Assembly (NCBI RefSeq): GCF_003985145.1
Contig: NZ_ML133542.1
Coordinates: 26,337-90,336 of the forward strand
Source of the DNA: Rhizobium anhuiense
GTDB taxonomy: Bacteria > Pseudomonadota > Alphaproteobacteria > Rhizobiales > Rhizobiaceae
Reading direction: 5' to 3'
Length of the DNA: 64,000 nt
In this document: positions 34,314 through 41,856 of the stretch, piece by piece
How the letters are laid out: each line of letters starts with the position of its first letter
How positions within the stretch are numbered: position 1 is the stretch's first letter
Translations under genes and position numbers: made by a program
Notes under the pieces: generated by a model
What the model saw: only the letters and a program-made list of their open reading frames with translations
Told to the model about the DNA's origin: nothing
Databases searched by the model: none

Positions 34314-34568
34314 ATGGAAAACGCAGGCGTGGGTTGGATTGCAGCCATCATCATCGGCGGTATCGCCGGATGGCTGGCGGAAAAGGTCATGAGCAGCAAC
34401 ATGGGCTTGCTCATGAACATATTGCTCGGCATCGTCGGCGCCATTGTCGCCAACTGGATCCTGGGTCTGTTGCACATCCAGCCGCTTGCCGGTTGGCTGG
34501 GCTATCTGATCACCGGTTTTATCGGTGCCTGCATCCTGATTTTCATCGGCCGTCTCATCCGCCGCTGA
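34314..34568 (+). CDS. GlsB/YeaQ/YmgE-family stress membrane protein
   Basis: 84 residues from the ATG at 34314 with GGAGGGAG upstream. Three hydrophobic segments with Gly-rich motifs (WIAAIIIGGIAGWLAEKVM, MNILLGIVGAIVANWILG, and GYLITGFIGACILIFIGRLIRR). This is the transglycosylase-associated protein family, a general stress envelope family. The small membrane peptide gene at 34094 is upstream. No full EcfG promoter was found for it. Confidence 0.88.
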   Translation: MENAGVGWIAAIIIGGIAGWLAEKVMSSNMGLLMNILLGIVGAIVANWILGLLHIQPLAGWLGYLITGFIGACILIFIGRLIRR

Positions 34569-34658
34569 CCCCGGCCGCTGGCCTCAATCTGCGCGTTAGA
34601 CATATCGAAAGCCGGGCGTTGATGACGTCCGGCTTTTTCTTGAGCTCTGAATTCCCGT

Positions 34659-34940
34659 TCAGCGGCGGCTGAGCAGGCCGAACACATAGGCAATGCCTGC
34701 CGTCACCGCGAGTGCCATGAGCGGTTCTTCGCGCACCTTGTCGCGCAGCCGTTCGGTCATTACCGAAGCCTCGTCCGTCACCGCCGATTTTGCGCCCTGC
34801 CCCAGCGCGACCACGCTTTCCGTCAGCCGGGAGAGATCGTTGCGAAGGGCTGCGACCTGCGCCGACAGATCGTCTGCTGCGATATCAGCCTTGACACGCG
34901 CGGCGGTGGATTCGGCGGAAGCGGTTTTCAATTCTGCCAT
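34659..34940 (-). CDS. DUF883-type (ElaB/YqjD-like) membrane-anchored protein
   Basis: 93 residues from the ATG at 34940, with AGGAG 7 bp upstream. Residues 15-70 are an amphipathic helix with coiled-coil character (DDLSAQVAALRNDLSRLTESVVALG), and the C-terminal PLMALAVTAGIAYVFGLLSRR is a hydrophobic anchor. This is the ElaB/YqjD/DUF883 plan, ribosome-associated inner-membrane proteins of stationary phase in E. coli. Its promoter is a full match to sigma-EcfG (34972-34997). Confidence 0.82.
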   Translation of the reverse strand: MAELKTASAESTAARVKADIAADDLSAQVAALRNDLSRLTESVVALGQGAKSAVTDEASVMTERLRDKVREEPLMALAVTAGIAYVFGLLSRR

Positions 34941-34971
34941 GGTCTGCTCCTGTTTCATGGGATGCCGCTTC

Positions 34972-34997
34972 AACGAAATGGCGGCCCGAAAAGTTCC
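34972..34997 (-). promoter_or_regulatory. EcfG-type general stress promoter of the DUF883 gene
   Basis: On the minus strand GGAAC (34997-34993), 17 nt, CGTT (34975-34972), a perfect fit to the consensus. The start codon at 34940 lies about 30 nt downstream. Confidence 0.75.
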
Positions 34998-35159
34998 GCC
35001 GCAACCGATCTTTTGTTCGCCGCAAAGCCGCCGCGGCCGGGCAGCCGCCTTGTGCAGCTTTTCGCGCGACAAACCCTTCATTTCCTGTCGGGTTTGTTTT
35101 AAGGAACGTCGAATGTCCGCCGGCGCGCGGCTCAATGATACTGCGAGGTTTGCGTTTCC

Positions 35160-37052
35160 ATGTTGCATATCCTGAGAAGAGCTGCTCAGACCTGGGTTGC
35201 CAAGCTCCTGCTGCTTTTGCTCGTCGTCTCCTTCGGTGTCTGGGGCGTGTCGCATGAGCTGTTAACGGGCGGCAACAGCACCACGGTCGTGACCGTCGGC
35301 GATCAGCATGTGGACGTCAACGAATTCCACCTCGCCTATCAGCGCCAGGTGGCAAGCCTCAGCCAGCAGTTCGGCATGCGCCTCACCCCCGAGCAGGCCC
35401 GCGCCTTCGGCATCGAGCAGCAGGTGCTTGCCCAGCTCGTCGCCGGCGCCTCGCTCGATCAGCTCGCCGAAGACATGAACCTCGGCCTGTCGGAGGACCG
35501 CCTCGCCCAGCTGATCGCCGACGATCCGGCTTTCAAGGCCGTCAACGGCCAGTTCGACCGTGAGCTCTTTGTCTCGCGCCTGCGCAATGCCAACATCCGC
35601 CAGGACGACTACATCAAGGAGCGCAGCAAGGTCGCCGTCCGCAGCCAGGTCGTCGATGCCATCTCGAACGGATTCACCGCGCCGAAGACGCTGGTCGACG
35701 CCTTGAAGCTTTATGGCAATGAAAGCCGCAGCGTCGATTACCTGCTGCTCACCAACGCCAATATCGAGCCGATCAAGGCGCCCGCCGACGACGTGCTGGC
35801 GACGTGGTTCGAAGGTGTCAAGCAGCGTTATCGGGCGCCAGAATACCGCAAGCTCATTTATCTCAAGCTGCAGCCCGCCGATATTGCCGACGCTGCAACC
35901 GTCACCGACGATCAGATCCACGAAACGTTCGACAAGAGCAAGGATATCTACCGCACACCGGAAAGCCGCACCATCGAACAGTTGACCTTCGCCAGCAAGG
36001 ATCTTGCCGCCGCCGCCGAAACGGCGCTGAAGAGCGGCACCAGCTTCGATCAGTTGGTCTCCGACCAGGGCAAGACGGCAAGCGACGTGCTGCTCGGCGA
36101 ATTCACCAAGGACAAGGTTCCCGACCAGGCCGTTGCCAATGCAGCCTTCGCGGTTTCGCGCGATGGCGGCACGACGCCTGTGGTCGACGGCTCCTTCGGG
36201 GCCGTCATCCTGCGCATCACCAACATCAAGCCGGAAACGGTGAAGAATTTCGACGAGGTGAAGGAGGATATCCGCAAGCAGCTGGCGCTTTCCAACGCCT
36301 CTCAGGAGGTGATCAACGTTCATGACCGCATCGAAGACCTGCGCGCCGGAGGTTCCACGCTCGAGGATATCGCCGGTCAGCTGAAGCTCCAGGCCGTCAC
36401 CGTCGATGCCGTCGACATGACCGGCGCCGACAAGGAAGGCAAAGAGGTCAAGGATCTCCCGGCCAAGCAGCAGTTGCTCGGCGAAGCCTTCAAGACCGAG
36501 GTCGGCGTCGATGCGCCGCCGCTGCCGATCGGCAATGACGGCTATGTCTGGTTCAACGTCCTTGAAATCACGCCGGACCGCGATCGCCCGATCGCCGAGG
36601 TGCGCGAAAAGGCCGTCGAGGACTGGACCGCCGAACAGCAGAAGGCCGAGCTCGCCAAGAAGGCCGACGCATTGAAGGCCGAGGCGGCGAAGGGCACGGC
36701 ACTTGCCGATATCGCAACGCCGCTCGGCATCGCCGTCGAAAGCAAGAGCGGTGTCACCCGCTCCACCGACGATCCGGTGCTCGGCCGCGCCGGCGTCACC
36801 GCCGCCTTCTCCGGCCCGGTCGATACGGTCGCGAGCGCCGTCGGCGCCGATCCCTCGACGCAGATCCTGATGAAGGTCACCGAGGTCAACAGTGAGCCGA
36901 CCGGCGACGTCCTGAACAACCGCGATGCCCAGATCACCGCCATGGCCAATGCCGCCGGCGACGACATCCTCGATCAGATGGTCAACCTGCTGCAGACGCA
37001 ATACGGCGCGCAGATCAACCAGAAGCTCGCCGAACAGGCGACAGTCCGCTAG
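35160..37052 (+). CDS. ppiD: Peptidyl-prolyl isomerase D / SurA-N domain periplasmic chaperone
   Basis: 630 residues. One N-terminal transmembrane anchor (AKLLLLLLVVSFGVWGVSHELL), then a SurA-like N-terminal domain (VDVNEFHLAYQRQVASLSQQFG) and a PPIC-type parvulin domain around residues 245-370. PpiD acts in the periplasm at the exit of the Sec translocon. It is the first gene of the run ppiD-trpD-trpC-moaC-moeA, with trpD 8 bp after its stop. The linkage to trp genes is conserved in Rhizobiales. Confidence 0.9.
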   Translation: MLHILRRAAQTWVAKLLLLLLVVSFGVWGVSHELLTGGNSTTVVTVGDQHVDVNEFHLAYQRQVASLSQQFGMRLTPEQARAFGIEQQVLAQLVAGASLDQLAEDMNLGLSEDRLAQLIADDPAFKAVNGQFDRELFVSRLRNANIRQDDYIKERSKVAVRSQVVDAISNGFTAPKTLVDALKLYGNESRSVDYLLLTNANIEPIKAPADDVLATWFEGVKQRYRAPEYRKLIYLKLQPADIADAATVTDDQIHETFDKSKDIYRTPESRTIEQLTFASKDLAAAAETALKSGTSFDQLVSDQGKTASDVLLGEFTKDKVPDQAVANAAFAVSRDGGTTPVVDGSFGAVILRITNIKPETVKNFDEVKEDIRKQLALSNASQEVINVHDRIEDLRAGGSTLEDIAGQLKLQAVTVDAVDMTGADKEGKEVKDLPAKQQLLGEAFKTEVGVDAPPLPIGNDGYVWFNVLEITPDRDRPIAEVREKAVEDWTAEQQKAELAKKADALKAEAAKGTALADIATPLGIAVESKSGVTRSTDDPVLGRAGVTAAFSGPVDTVASAVGADPSTQILMKVTEVNSEPTGDVLNNRDAQITAMANAAGDDILDQMVNLLQTQYGAQINQKLAEQATVR

Positions 37053-37060
37053 GAGGCCTT

Positions 37061-38077
37061 ATGACCGATCTGAAGCCGTTCCTGGCCAAGGCCGCAAGCC
37101 GCGAGCCGCTGACGCGTGACGAGGCTCGTGCCGCCTTCGACATCCTGATGTCGGGCCAGGCGACGCCCTCGCAGATCGGTGGCTTCCTGATGGCGTTGCG
37201 CGTGCGCGGCGAAACCGTCGACGAGATCGTCGGCGCCGTCACCGCGATGCGCGCGAAAATGCTGGCCGTCGAGGCGCCGGCCGATGCGATCGACATCGTC
37301 GGCACCGGCGGCGATGCCAGCGGCACCTACAATATCTCGACGCTGGCGGCGCTGATCGTCGCCGGCGCCGGTGTCCCCGTCGCCAAGCACGGCAACCGGG
37401 CGCTGAGTTCGAAATCGGGCGCGGCCGACAATCTGGCCGCACTCGGCGTCAAGCTCGATGTCAGCCCCGAGATCATCTCCCGCTGCATCGCGGAGGCCGG
37501 CGTCGGCTTCATGTTCGCGCAGATGCATCATTCCGCCATGCGCCATGTCGGCCCCTCCCGGGTCGAACTCGGCACGCGCACGATCTTCAACCTGCTCGGC
37601 CCGCTCTCCAATCCGGCCGGCGTCCGACGCCAGCTGCTCGGCGTCTTCTCGCCGCAATGGCTGGTGCCGCTCGCCGAAGTCATGCGCGATCTCGGCTCCG
37701 AATGCGTCTGGGTGGTCCATGGCGACGGCCTCGACGAGATCACCACCACCGGCGTCACACAAGTCGCGGCGCTCGAGGACGGCAAGATCCGCACCTTCGA
37801 GCTGTCGCCCGCCGATTTCGGCGTCAGCCCTTGCGTGCTCGCCGACATCAAGGGCGGTGACGGTGTTGCCAACGCCGCAGCGCTTCGCGAGGTGCTCGGC
37901 GGCGCCAAGAATGCCTATCGCGATGTCTCGCTCGCCAATGCCGCCGCCTCACTGGTCATCGCGGGCAAGGCCGGGACGATCCGCGACGGCATGACGCTTG
38001 CCGCGCAGTCGCTGGATAGCGGCGCCACCGCGCTCGCCCTCGACAAACTCATCGCCGTTTCCAACGATATCGACTAG
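37061..38077 (+). CDS. trpD: Anthranilate phosphoribosyltransferase
   Basis: 338 residues. The PRPP-binding motif is IVGTGGDASGTYNIS at residues 79-93, and the anthranilate-binding region KHGNRALSSKSGAAD follows. It transfers the phosphoribosyl group to anthranilate in tryptophan biosynthesis. GGAGG lies in the 8-bp gap after ppiD. It is followed by trpC after 9 bp, so the two are co-translated. trpE and trpAB are elsewhere, as is usual for rhizobia. Confidence 0.97.
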   Translation: MTDLKPFLAKAASREPLTRDEARAAFDILMSGQATPSQIGGFLMALRVRGETVDEIVGAVTAMRAKMLAVEAPADAIDIVGTGGDASGTYNISTLAALIVAGAGVPVAKHGNRALSSKSGAADNLAALGVKLDVSPEIISRCIAEAGVGFMFAQMHHSAMRHVGPSRVELGTRTIFNLLGPLSNPAGVRRQLLGVFSPQWLVPLAEVMRDLGSECVWVVHGDGLDEITTTGVTQVAALEDGKIRTFELSPADFGVSPCVLADIKGGDGVANAAALREVLGGAKNAYRDVSLANAAASLVIAGKAGTIRDGMTLAAQSLDSGATALALDKLIAVSNDID

Positions 38078-38086
38078 GATTGCCCG

Positions 38087-38899
38087 ATGACCGATATCCT
38101 GAAGAAGATCGAACTCTACAAGCGTGAAGAGATTGCCGCCGCAAAGGCGACGGTGTCGCTCGCCGACTTGAAGGCGATGCAGGCCGGTCAATCCGCCCCG
38201 CGCGGTTTTCACAAGGCGCTCGTGGCCAAGCGTGATGCCGGCAATTTCGGCCTCATCGCCGAGATCAAGAAGGCGAGCCCCTCGAAGGGTCTCATCCGTC
38301 CGGATTTCGATCCGCCGTCGCTGGCGAGCGCCTATGAGGCCGGCGGTGCCGCCTGCCTGTCCGTCCTGACCGACAGGCCGAGCTTCCAGGGCGCGCCGGA
38401 ATTTCTAACGGCCGCCCGCGCGGCCTGCGCGCTGCCGGCACTGCGCAAGGATTTCATGTTCGAGACCTATCAGGTGCACGAGGCCCGCGCCTGGGGCGCC
38501 GACTGCATCTTGCTGATCATGGCTTCGCTGTCGGATGATGAAGCCGAGCGACTGCAGGACGAAGCCTTCGACCTCGGCATGGACGTTCTGGTCGAGGTCC
38601 ACGACGCCGAGGAGATGGAGCGGGCGCTGAAGCTCTCTTCGCCGCTCGTCGGCATCAACAATCGCAATCTCCGCACCTTCGAGGTCAGCCTCACCGTCAG
38701 CGAGGCGCTTGCATCAATGGTGCCGGACGACCGGCTGCTGGTCGGCGAAAGCGGTGTCTTCACCCATGCCGATTGCAAAAGGCTGGCCGCCAGCGGCATC
38801 AACACCTTCCTGGTCGGCGAAAGCCTGATGCGCAAGGACGACGTGGCGGCCGCCACCCGCGCGCTGCTCTTTGGCGAAGCCGCCATCGCGGCCGAATGA
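38087..38899 (+). CDS. trpC: Indole-3-glycerol phosphate synthase
   Basis: 270 residues, TIM barrel. Motifs include LIAEIKKASPSKGLIRPDFDP near residue 60, LRKDFMFETYQVHEARAWGAD, LVGINNRNLRTFEV and the C-terminal GESGVFTHADCKRLAASG. It is not fused to trpF. It closes the indole ring from CdRP. It comes 9 bp after trpD and 1 bp before moaC. Confidence 0.97.
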   Translation: MTDILKKIELYKREEIAAAKATVSLADLKAMQAGQSAPRGFHKALVAKRDAGNFGLIAEIKKASPSKGLIRPDFDPPSLASAYEAGGAACLSVLTDRPSFQGAPEFLTAARAACALPALRKDFMFETYQVHEARAWGADCILLIMASLSDDEAERLQDEAFDLGMDVLVEVHDAEEMERALKLSSPLVGINNRNLRTFEVSLTVSEALASMVPDDRLLVGESGVFTHADCKRLAASGINTFLVGESLMRKDDVAAATRALLFGEAAIAAE

Positions 38900-38900
38900 T

Positions 38901-39398
38901 ATGAGTGGCGGAAAGCCTGGTCTGACCCATATCGATGCCTCCGGCGAGGCGCATATGGTCGATGTCTCCGACAAGGCCGAAACGGTGCGCATCGCCACCG
39001 CCGAGGGCCATGTGAAGATGACGCCGCAAACCCTCGCTCTCATCCGCCAAGGCAATGCCAAGAAGGGCGACGTGATCGGCACCGCGCGCCTTGCCGGCAT
39101 CATGGCGGCAAAACGCACCGCCGATCTCATCCCGCTCTGCCATCCGCTGATGCTGACGAAGGTCACGGTCGAGATCGAGGAAGATGCCGCCTTGCCCGGC
39201 CTGCGCGTCACGGCAATCGCCAAGCTCACCGGTAAGACCGGCGTGGAGATGGAGGCGCTGACCGCGGTCTCGATCGCTTGTCTGACGATCTACGACATGG
39301 CCAAGGCCGCCGATAAAGCAATGGAGATCGGCGGCATCCGGCTCCTGGAAAAGTCCGGCGGAAAATCCGGTGATTTTCGTCATCCGGAGGCAAGATGA
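38901..39398 (+). CDS. moaC: Cyclic pyranopterin monophosphate synthase
   Basis: 165 residues from the ATG at 38901, 1 bp after the trpC stop. The conserved MoaC segments are present: MVDVSDKAETVRIATAEG, GTARLAGIMAAKRTADLIPLCHPL and KTGVEMEALTAVSIACLTIYDMAKA. It makes cPMP in molybdenum cofactor synthesis. It overlaps moeA by 4 nt (ATGA), so the two are coupled. Confidence 0.97.
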   Translation: MSGGKPGLTHIDASGEAHMVDVSDKAETVRIATAEGHVKMTPQTLALIRQGNAKKGDVIGTARLAGIMAAKRTADLIPLCHPLMLTKVTVEIEEDAALPGLRVTAIAKLTGKTGVEMEALTAVSIACLTIYDMAKAADKAMEIGGIRLLEKSGGKSGDFRHPEAR

Positions 39399-40618
39399 AC
39401 CTTCTACCGGTCGCCGAGGCCCTCAACCGCTTGCTTTCTCGCGCAAGACCCGTCGCGGCATCCGAGACGCTGCCGCTTGCCGAGGCTGAGGGCCGCGTTC
39501 TGGCCGTCGATCTCACGGCCGGCCTCACTCAGCCGCCCTTCAATGCCTCCGCTATGGATGGCTATGCGTTGCGCCGTGAAGACGCGCCGGAGCCGGGCGC
39601 CGTGCTGAGGGTCATCGGCACGTCTTCCGCCGGCCACGGCTTCGAGGCAAGCGTCGGCAAGGGAGAGGCCGTCCGTATCTTCACTGGCGCGCCTGTCCCG
39701 CCGGGCGCCGACAGCGTCCTGCTGCAGGAGGATGCGGAAAAGATCGAAGGCGGCATCCGAACCAATTTCCCTGTGCGACAGGGCCAGCACGTGCGTCCCC
39801 GCGGCCAGGATTTCGTCGAAGGCGAACCTGTGCTTTCTGCCGGCACGGTGCTCGATTTCTCGCGGCTGACGGTCGCTGCCGGCATGAACCGGCCTGAGGT
39901 CGAGATTTTCAAGCGTCCGCTGATCGCCATCCTGGCAACCGGCGACGAGTTGCTGCCGCCCGGAAGCACGCCCGGCCCTTCGCAGATCATCGCCTCCAAT
40001 ACGTTTGGTATTGCAGCCCTTGCCCGCAAAGCCGGCGCCGATGTGCTCGACCTCGGCATCGTGCCTGACGATAAGGCCAGGATCACCGCGGCGATCGACA
40101 CGGCGCGGGACGCCAAGGTCGATGTCATCGTCACGCTCGGCGGCGCATCGGTCGGCGACCATGATCTGGTGCAGGCGACGCTTGTTGAGGCCGGTATGCA
40201 GCTCGATTTCTGGCGCATCGCCATGCGTCCCGGCAAACCGCTGATGGTCGGCAGCTTCGGTGAAACGCATGTGCTCGGCCTGCCCGGCAATCCGGTCTCG
40301 AGTCTCGTCTGTTCTTTGCTGTTTCTCGAACCGCTGATCCGCAAGCTCGCCTCCCTGCCGCCGGTGCAGCGCGAGACGACGGTGGAGGCGGCCGTCACAC
40401 TGCGCGCCAATGATCACCGACAGGACTATATCAGGGCGAGGCTTTCGAAATCCGCTGCCGGAAACTGGCTGGCCGAGCCCTTCGGCAAACAGGATTCCTC
40501 AATGATGAAAGTGTTTGCGCAGGCCGACTGCCTCATCATACGCCCGCCACATGCGGGGAAATTGCCGGCCGGAGCTCCCTGCCCGGTCATGCAGTTGCGG
40601 CCGGATCTTCTCGTTTAG
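39395..40618 (+). CDS. moeA: Molybdopterin molybdenumtransferase
   Basis: 407 residues. Signature segments: GLTQPPFNASAMDGYALR near residue 45, TGAPVPPGADSVLLQED, LATGDELLPPG, and GLPGNPVSSLVC. It inserts molybdate into adenylylated molybdopterin. It starts inside the moaC stop (ATGA). The lexA gene that commonly follows moeA in Rhizobiales is not here; a minus-strand methyltransferase begins 12 bp after. Confidence 0.96.
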   Translation: MNLLPVAEALNRLLSRARPVAASETLPLAEAEGRVLAVDLTAGLTQPPFNASAMDGYALRREDAPEPGAVLRVIGTSSAGHGFEASVGKGEAVRIFTGAPVPPGADSVLLQEDAEKIEGGIRTNFPVRQGQHVRPRGQDFVEGEPVLSAGTVLDFSRLTVAAGMNRPEVEIFKRPLIAILATGDELLPPGSTPGPSQIIASNTFGIAALARKAGADVLDLGIVPDDKARITAAIDTARDAKVDVIVTLGGASVGDHDLVQATLVEAGMQLDFWRIAMRPGKPLMVGSFGETHVLGLPGNPVSSLVCSLLFLEPLIRKLASLPPVQRETTVEAAVTLRANDHRQDYIRARLSKSAAGNWLAEPFGKQDSSMMKVFAQADCLIIRPPHAGKLPAGAPCPVMQLRPDLLV

Positions 40619-40630
40619 CTGCATCTCCAG

Positions 40631-41293
40631 CTATTCGCAGAGCGAAAAGACACCCGCCTGCACCGCTTTGCCCCCGGTGCCTGCGCCGAAATCCGCAACG
40701 GCATGGGTCGCGATTCGCTTGAGCTGTCCCTGTGGCAGGTGAGCGCGTTCGGGATCGCCGATGAGCACGTCAATGCCACTCGATTGGCAGCGCCGCAGGA
40801 AGGCCATCACCCGCAAGGCAAGCGAAGGATCGTAGAACAGGTCACCGACCACAAGCAGATCAGTCTCCTCCGGCGGCGGCTCGTCCATGATATCGGCGGC
40901 GATGATCGCAATAGCGACCCCATTGATCGCCGCGTTCAGGCCGATCGCGGCAATGGCATTGGCATCGACATCGACCGCCGTGACCGCGGCAGCTCCGGCC
41001 TTCGCCGCCGCGATGGCGACGAGCCCGGAGCCGGCGCCGAGATCGAGGACGCGGCGGCCTGCAACGATTTCCGGCCGGTCGATCAGATGGCGGGCAAGCA
41101 CGGCGCCGCCGGCCCAGGGATAGGCCCAGTAGGGCGCTGGATCGGTCTCTCCCCGGCCGGCAAGCCGCCAGAGCCCGCTTGCAGGGCCGGCCTGGTGAAG
41201 CAGAATTTCGGGGATGGAGGGAACCGGCGATATCGGCAGATTGGCCTGGATGAAGGCGGCTGGGTCGGGTTGCGGCTGGCTGGCGCGTTTCAT
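40631..41293 (-). CDS. Class I SAM methyltransferase, ETF-beta lysine / Nnt1-like type
   Basis: 220 residues. SAM-binding motif I is VLDLGAGSGLVAIAAAKAGA near residue 82. The approach PYWAYPWAGGAVLARHLID and the motif LLVVGDLFYDPSL (DxxY-like) are those of the METTL20/ETFB lysine methyltransferase and nicotinamide N-methylase-like branch. Bacterial members of that group methylate lysines of the electron-transfer flavoprotein beta subunit, which is a reasonable guess here. It is convergent with moeA. Confidence 0.78.
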   Translation of the reverse strand: MKRASQPQPDPAAFIQANLPISPVPSIPEILLHQAGPASGLWRLAGRGETDPAPYWAYPWAGGAVLARHLIDRPEIVAGRRVLDLGAGSGLVAIAAAKAGAAAVTAVDVDANAIAAIGLNAAINGVAIAIIAADIMDEPPPEETDLLVVGDLFYDPSLALRVMAFLRRCQSSGIDVLIGDPERAHLPQGQLKRIATHAVADFGAGTGGKAVQAGVFSLCE

Positions 41294-41321
41294 CGTCGTC
41301 CACTCCTGCCGGCGCTGAAGC

Positions 41322-41753
41322 TCAATAATTCTTCATGGCAAGATGCGGCATGCCGCCGTCGAGGAATTCCTCGCCATAGGCGACGAAGCCGAAACGCTGG
41401 TAGAGCGGCAGTTTATCGGCCTGTGCCGTGAGATAGAAGCGGTTGTCGCGCGCATCGCGATGCAGTTCCATCGCCCGCCCGATCATCGCGGCGGCAATGC
41501 CGCGGCCGCGCCATGAGCCGGCAACCGCAACGCGGCCGATCTTCACATGTTCCTCGGCGTAAATGAGCCGCAGCGTGCCGGACACCTCGCCTGCCGTGAC
41601 GGCGACGAGATGGTGGGCGGTGAAATCGCCGGCATCGAATTCCTCGGCTTCGGGAACCTTCTGCTCATGTACGAAGACTGCACGCCGCAGCCGGAAGGCT
41701 TCGTTACAGAGCGTACTGAAGACCGGTACGCTGAGGATCGTTGTTTCCACCAT
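41322..41753 (-). CDS. GNAT-family N-acetyltransferase
   Basis: 143 residues from the ATG at 41753, with GGAG upstream. The acetyl-CoA-binding motif A is IGRVAVAGSWRGRGIAAAMIGRAMEL, followed by the C-terminal LPLYQRFGFVAYGEEFLDGGMPHLAMKNY, a common ElaA-like ending. The substrate is not predictable. Upstream of the methyltransferase on the same strand by 28 bp, so the two may be co-transcribed. Confidence 0.88.
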   Translation of the reverse strand: MVETTILSVPVFSTLCNEAFRLRRAVFVHEQKVPEAEEFDAGDFTAHHLVAVTAGEVSGTLRLIYAEEHVKIGRVAVAGSWRGRGIAAAMIGRAMELHRDARDNRFYLTAQADKLPLYQRFGFVAYGEEFLDGGMPHLAMKNY

Positions 41754-41785
41754 CACAGGAGCTCCCCGAGGAATACGACCCAAGG

Positions 41786-41809
41786 CCCTTCGCCCGAACT
41801 GGCGAAGGG
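41786..41809 (-). terminator. Hairpin between the DEAD-box and GNAT genes
   Basis: CCCTTCGCC at 41786-41794 and GGCGAAGGG at 41801-41809 form a perfect 9-bp stem with a 6-nt loop, 48 bp after the helicase stop on the minus strand. No T-run follows, so termination is plausible but not certain. Confidence 0.45.
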
Positions 41810-41856
41810 GTCCCGCGATTCAAACTGCTGCAGCATCCAGCGCTGTAATAGCAAGA

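Noticed and set aside
35262..37001. 579-codon antisense frame inside ppiD
   Set aside because: It is a shadow of the high-GC ppiD gene, with no ribosome binding site or family match. The plus frame has clear SurA and parvulin features.
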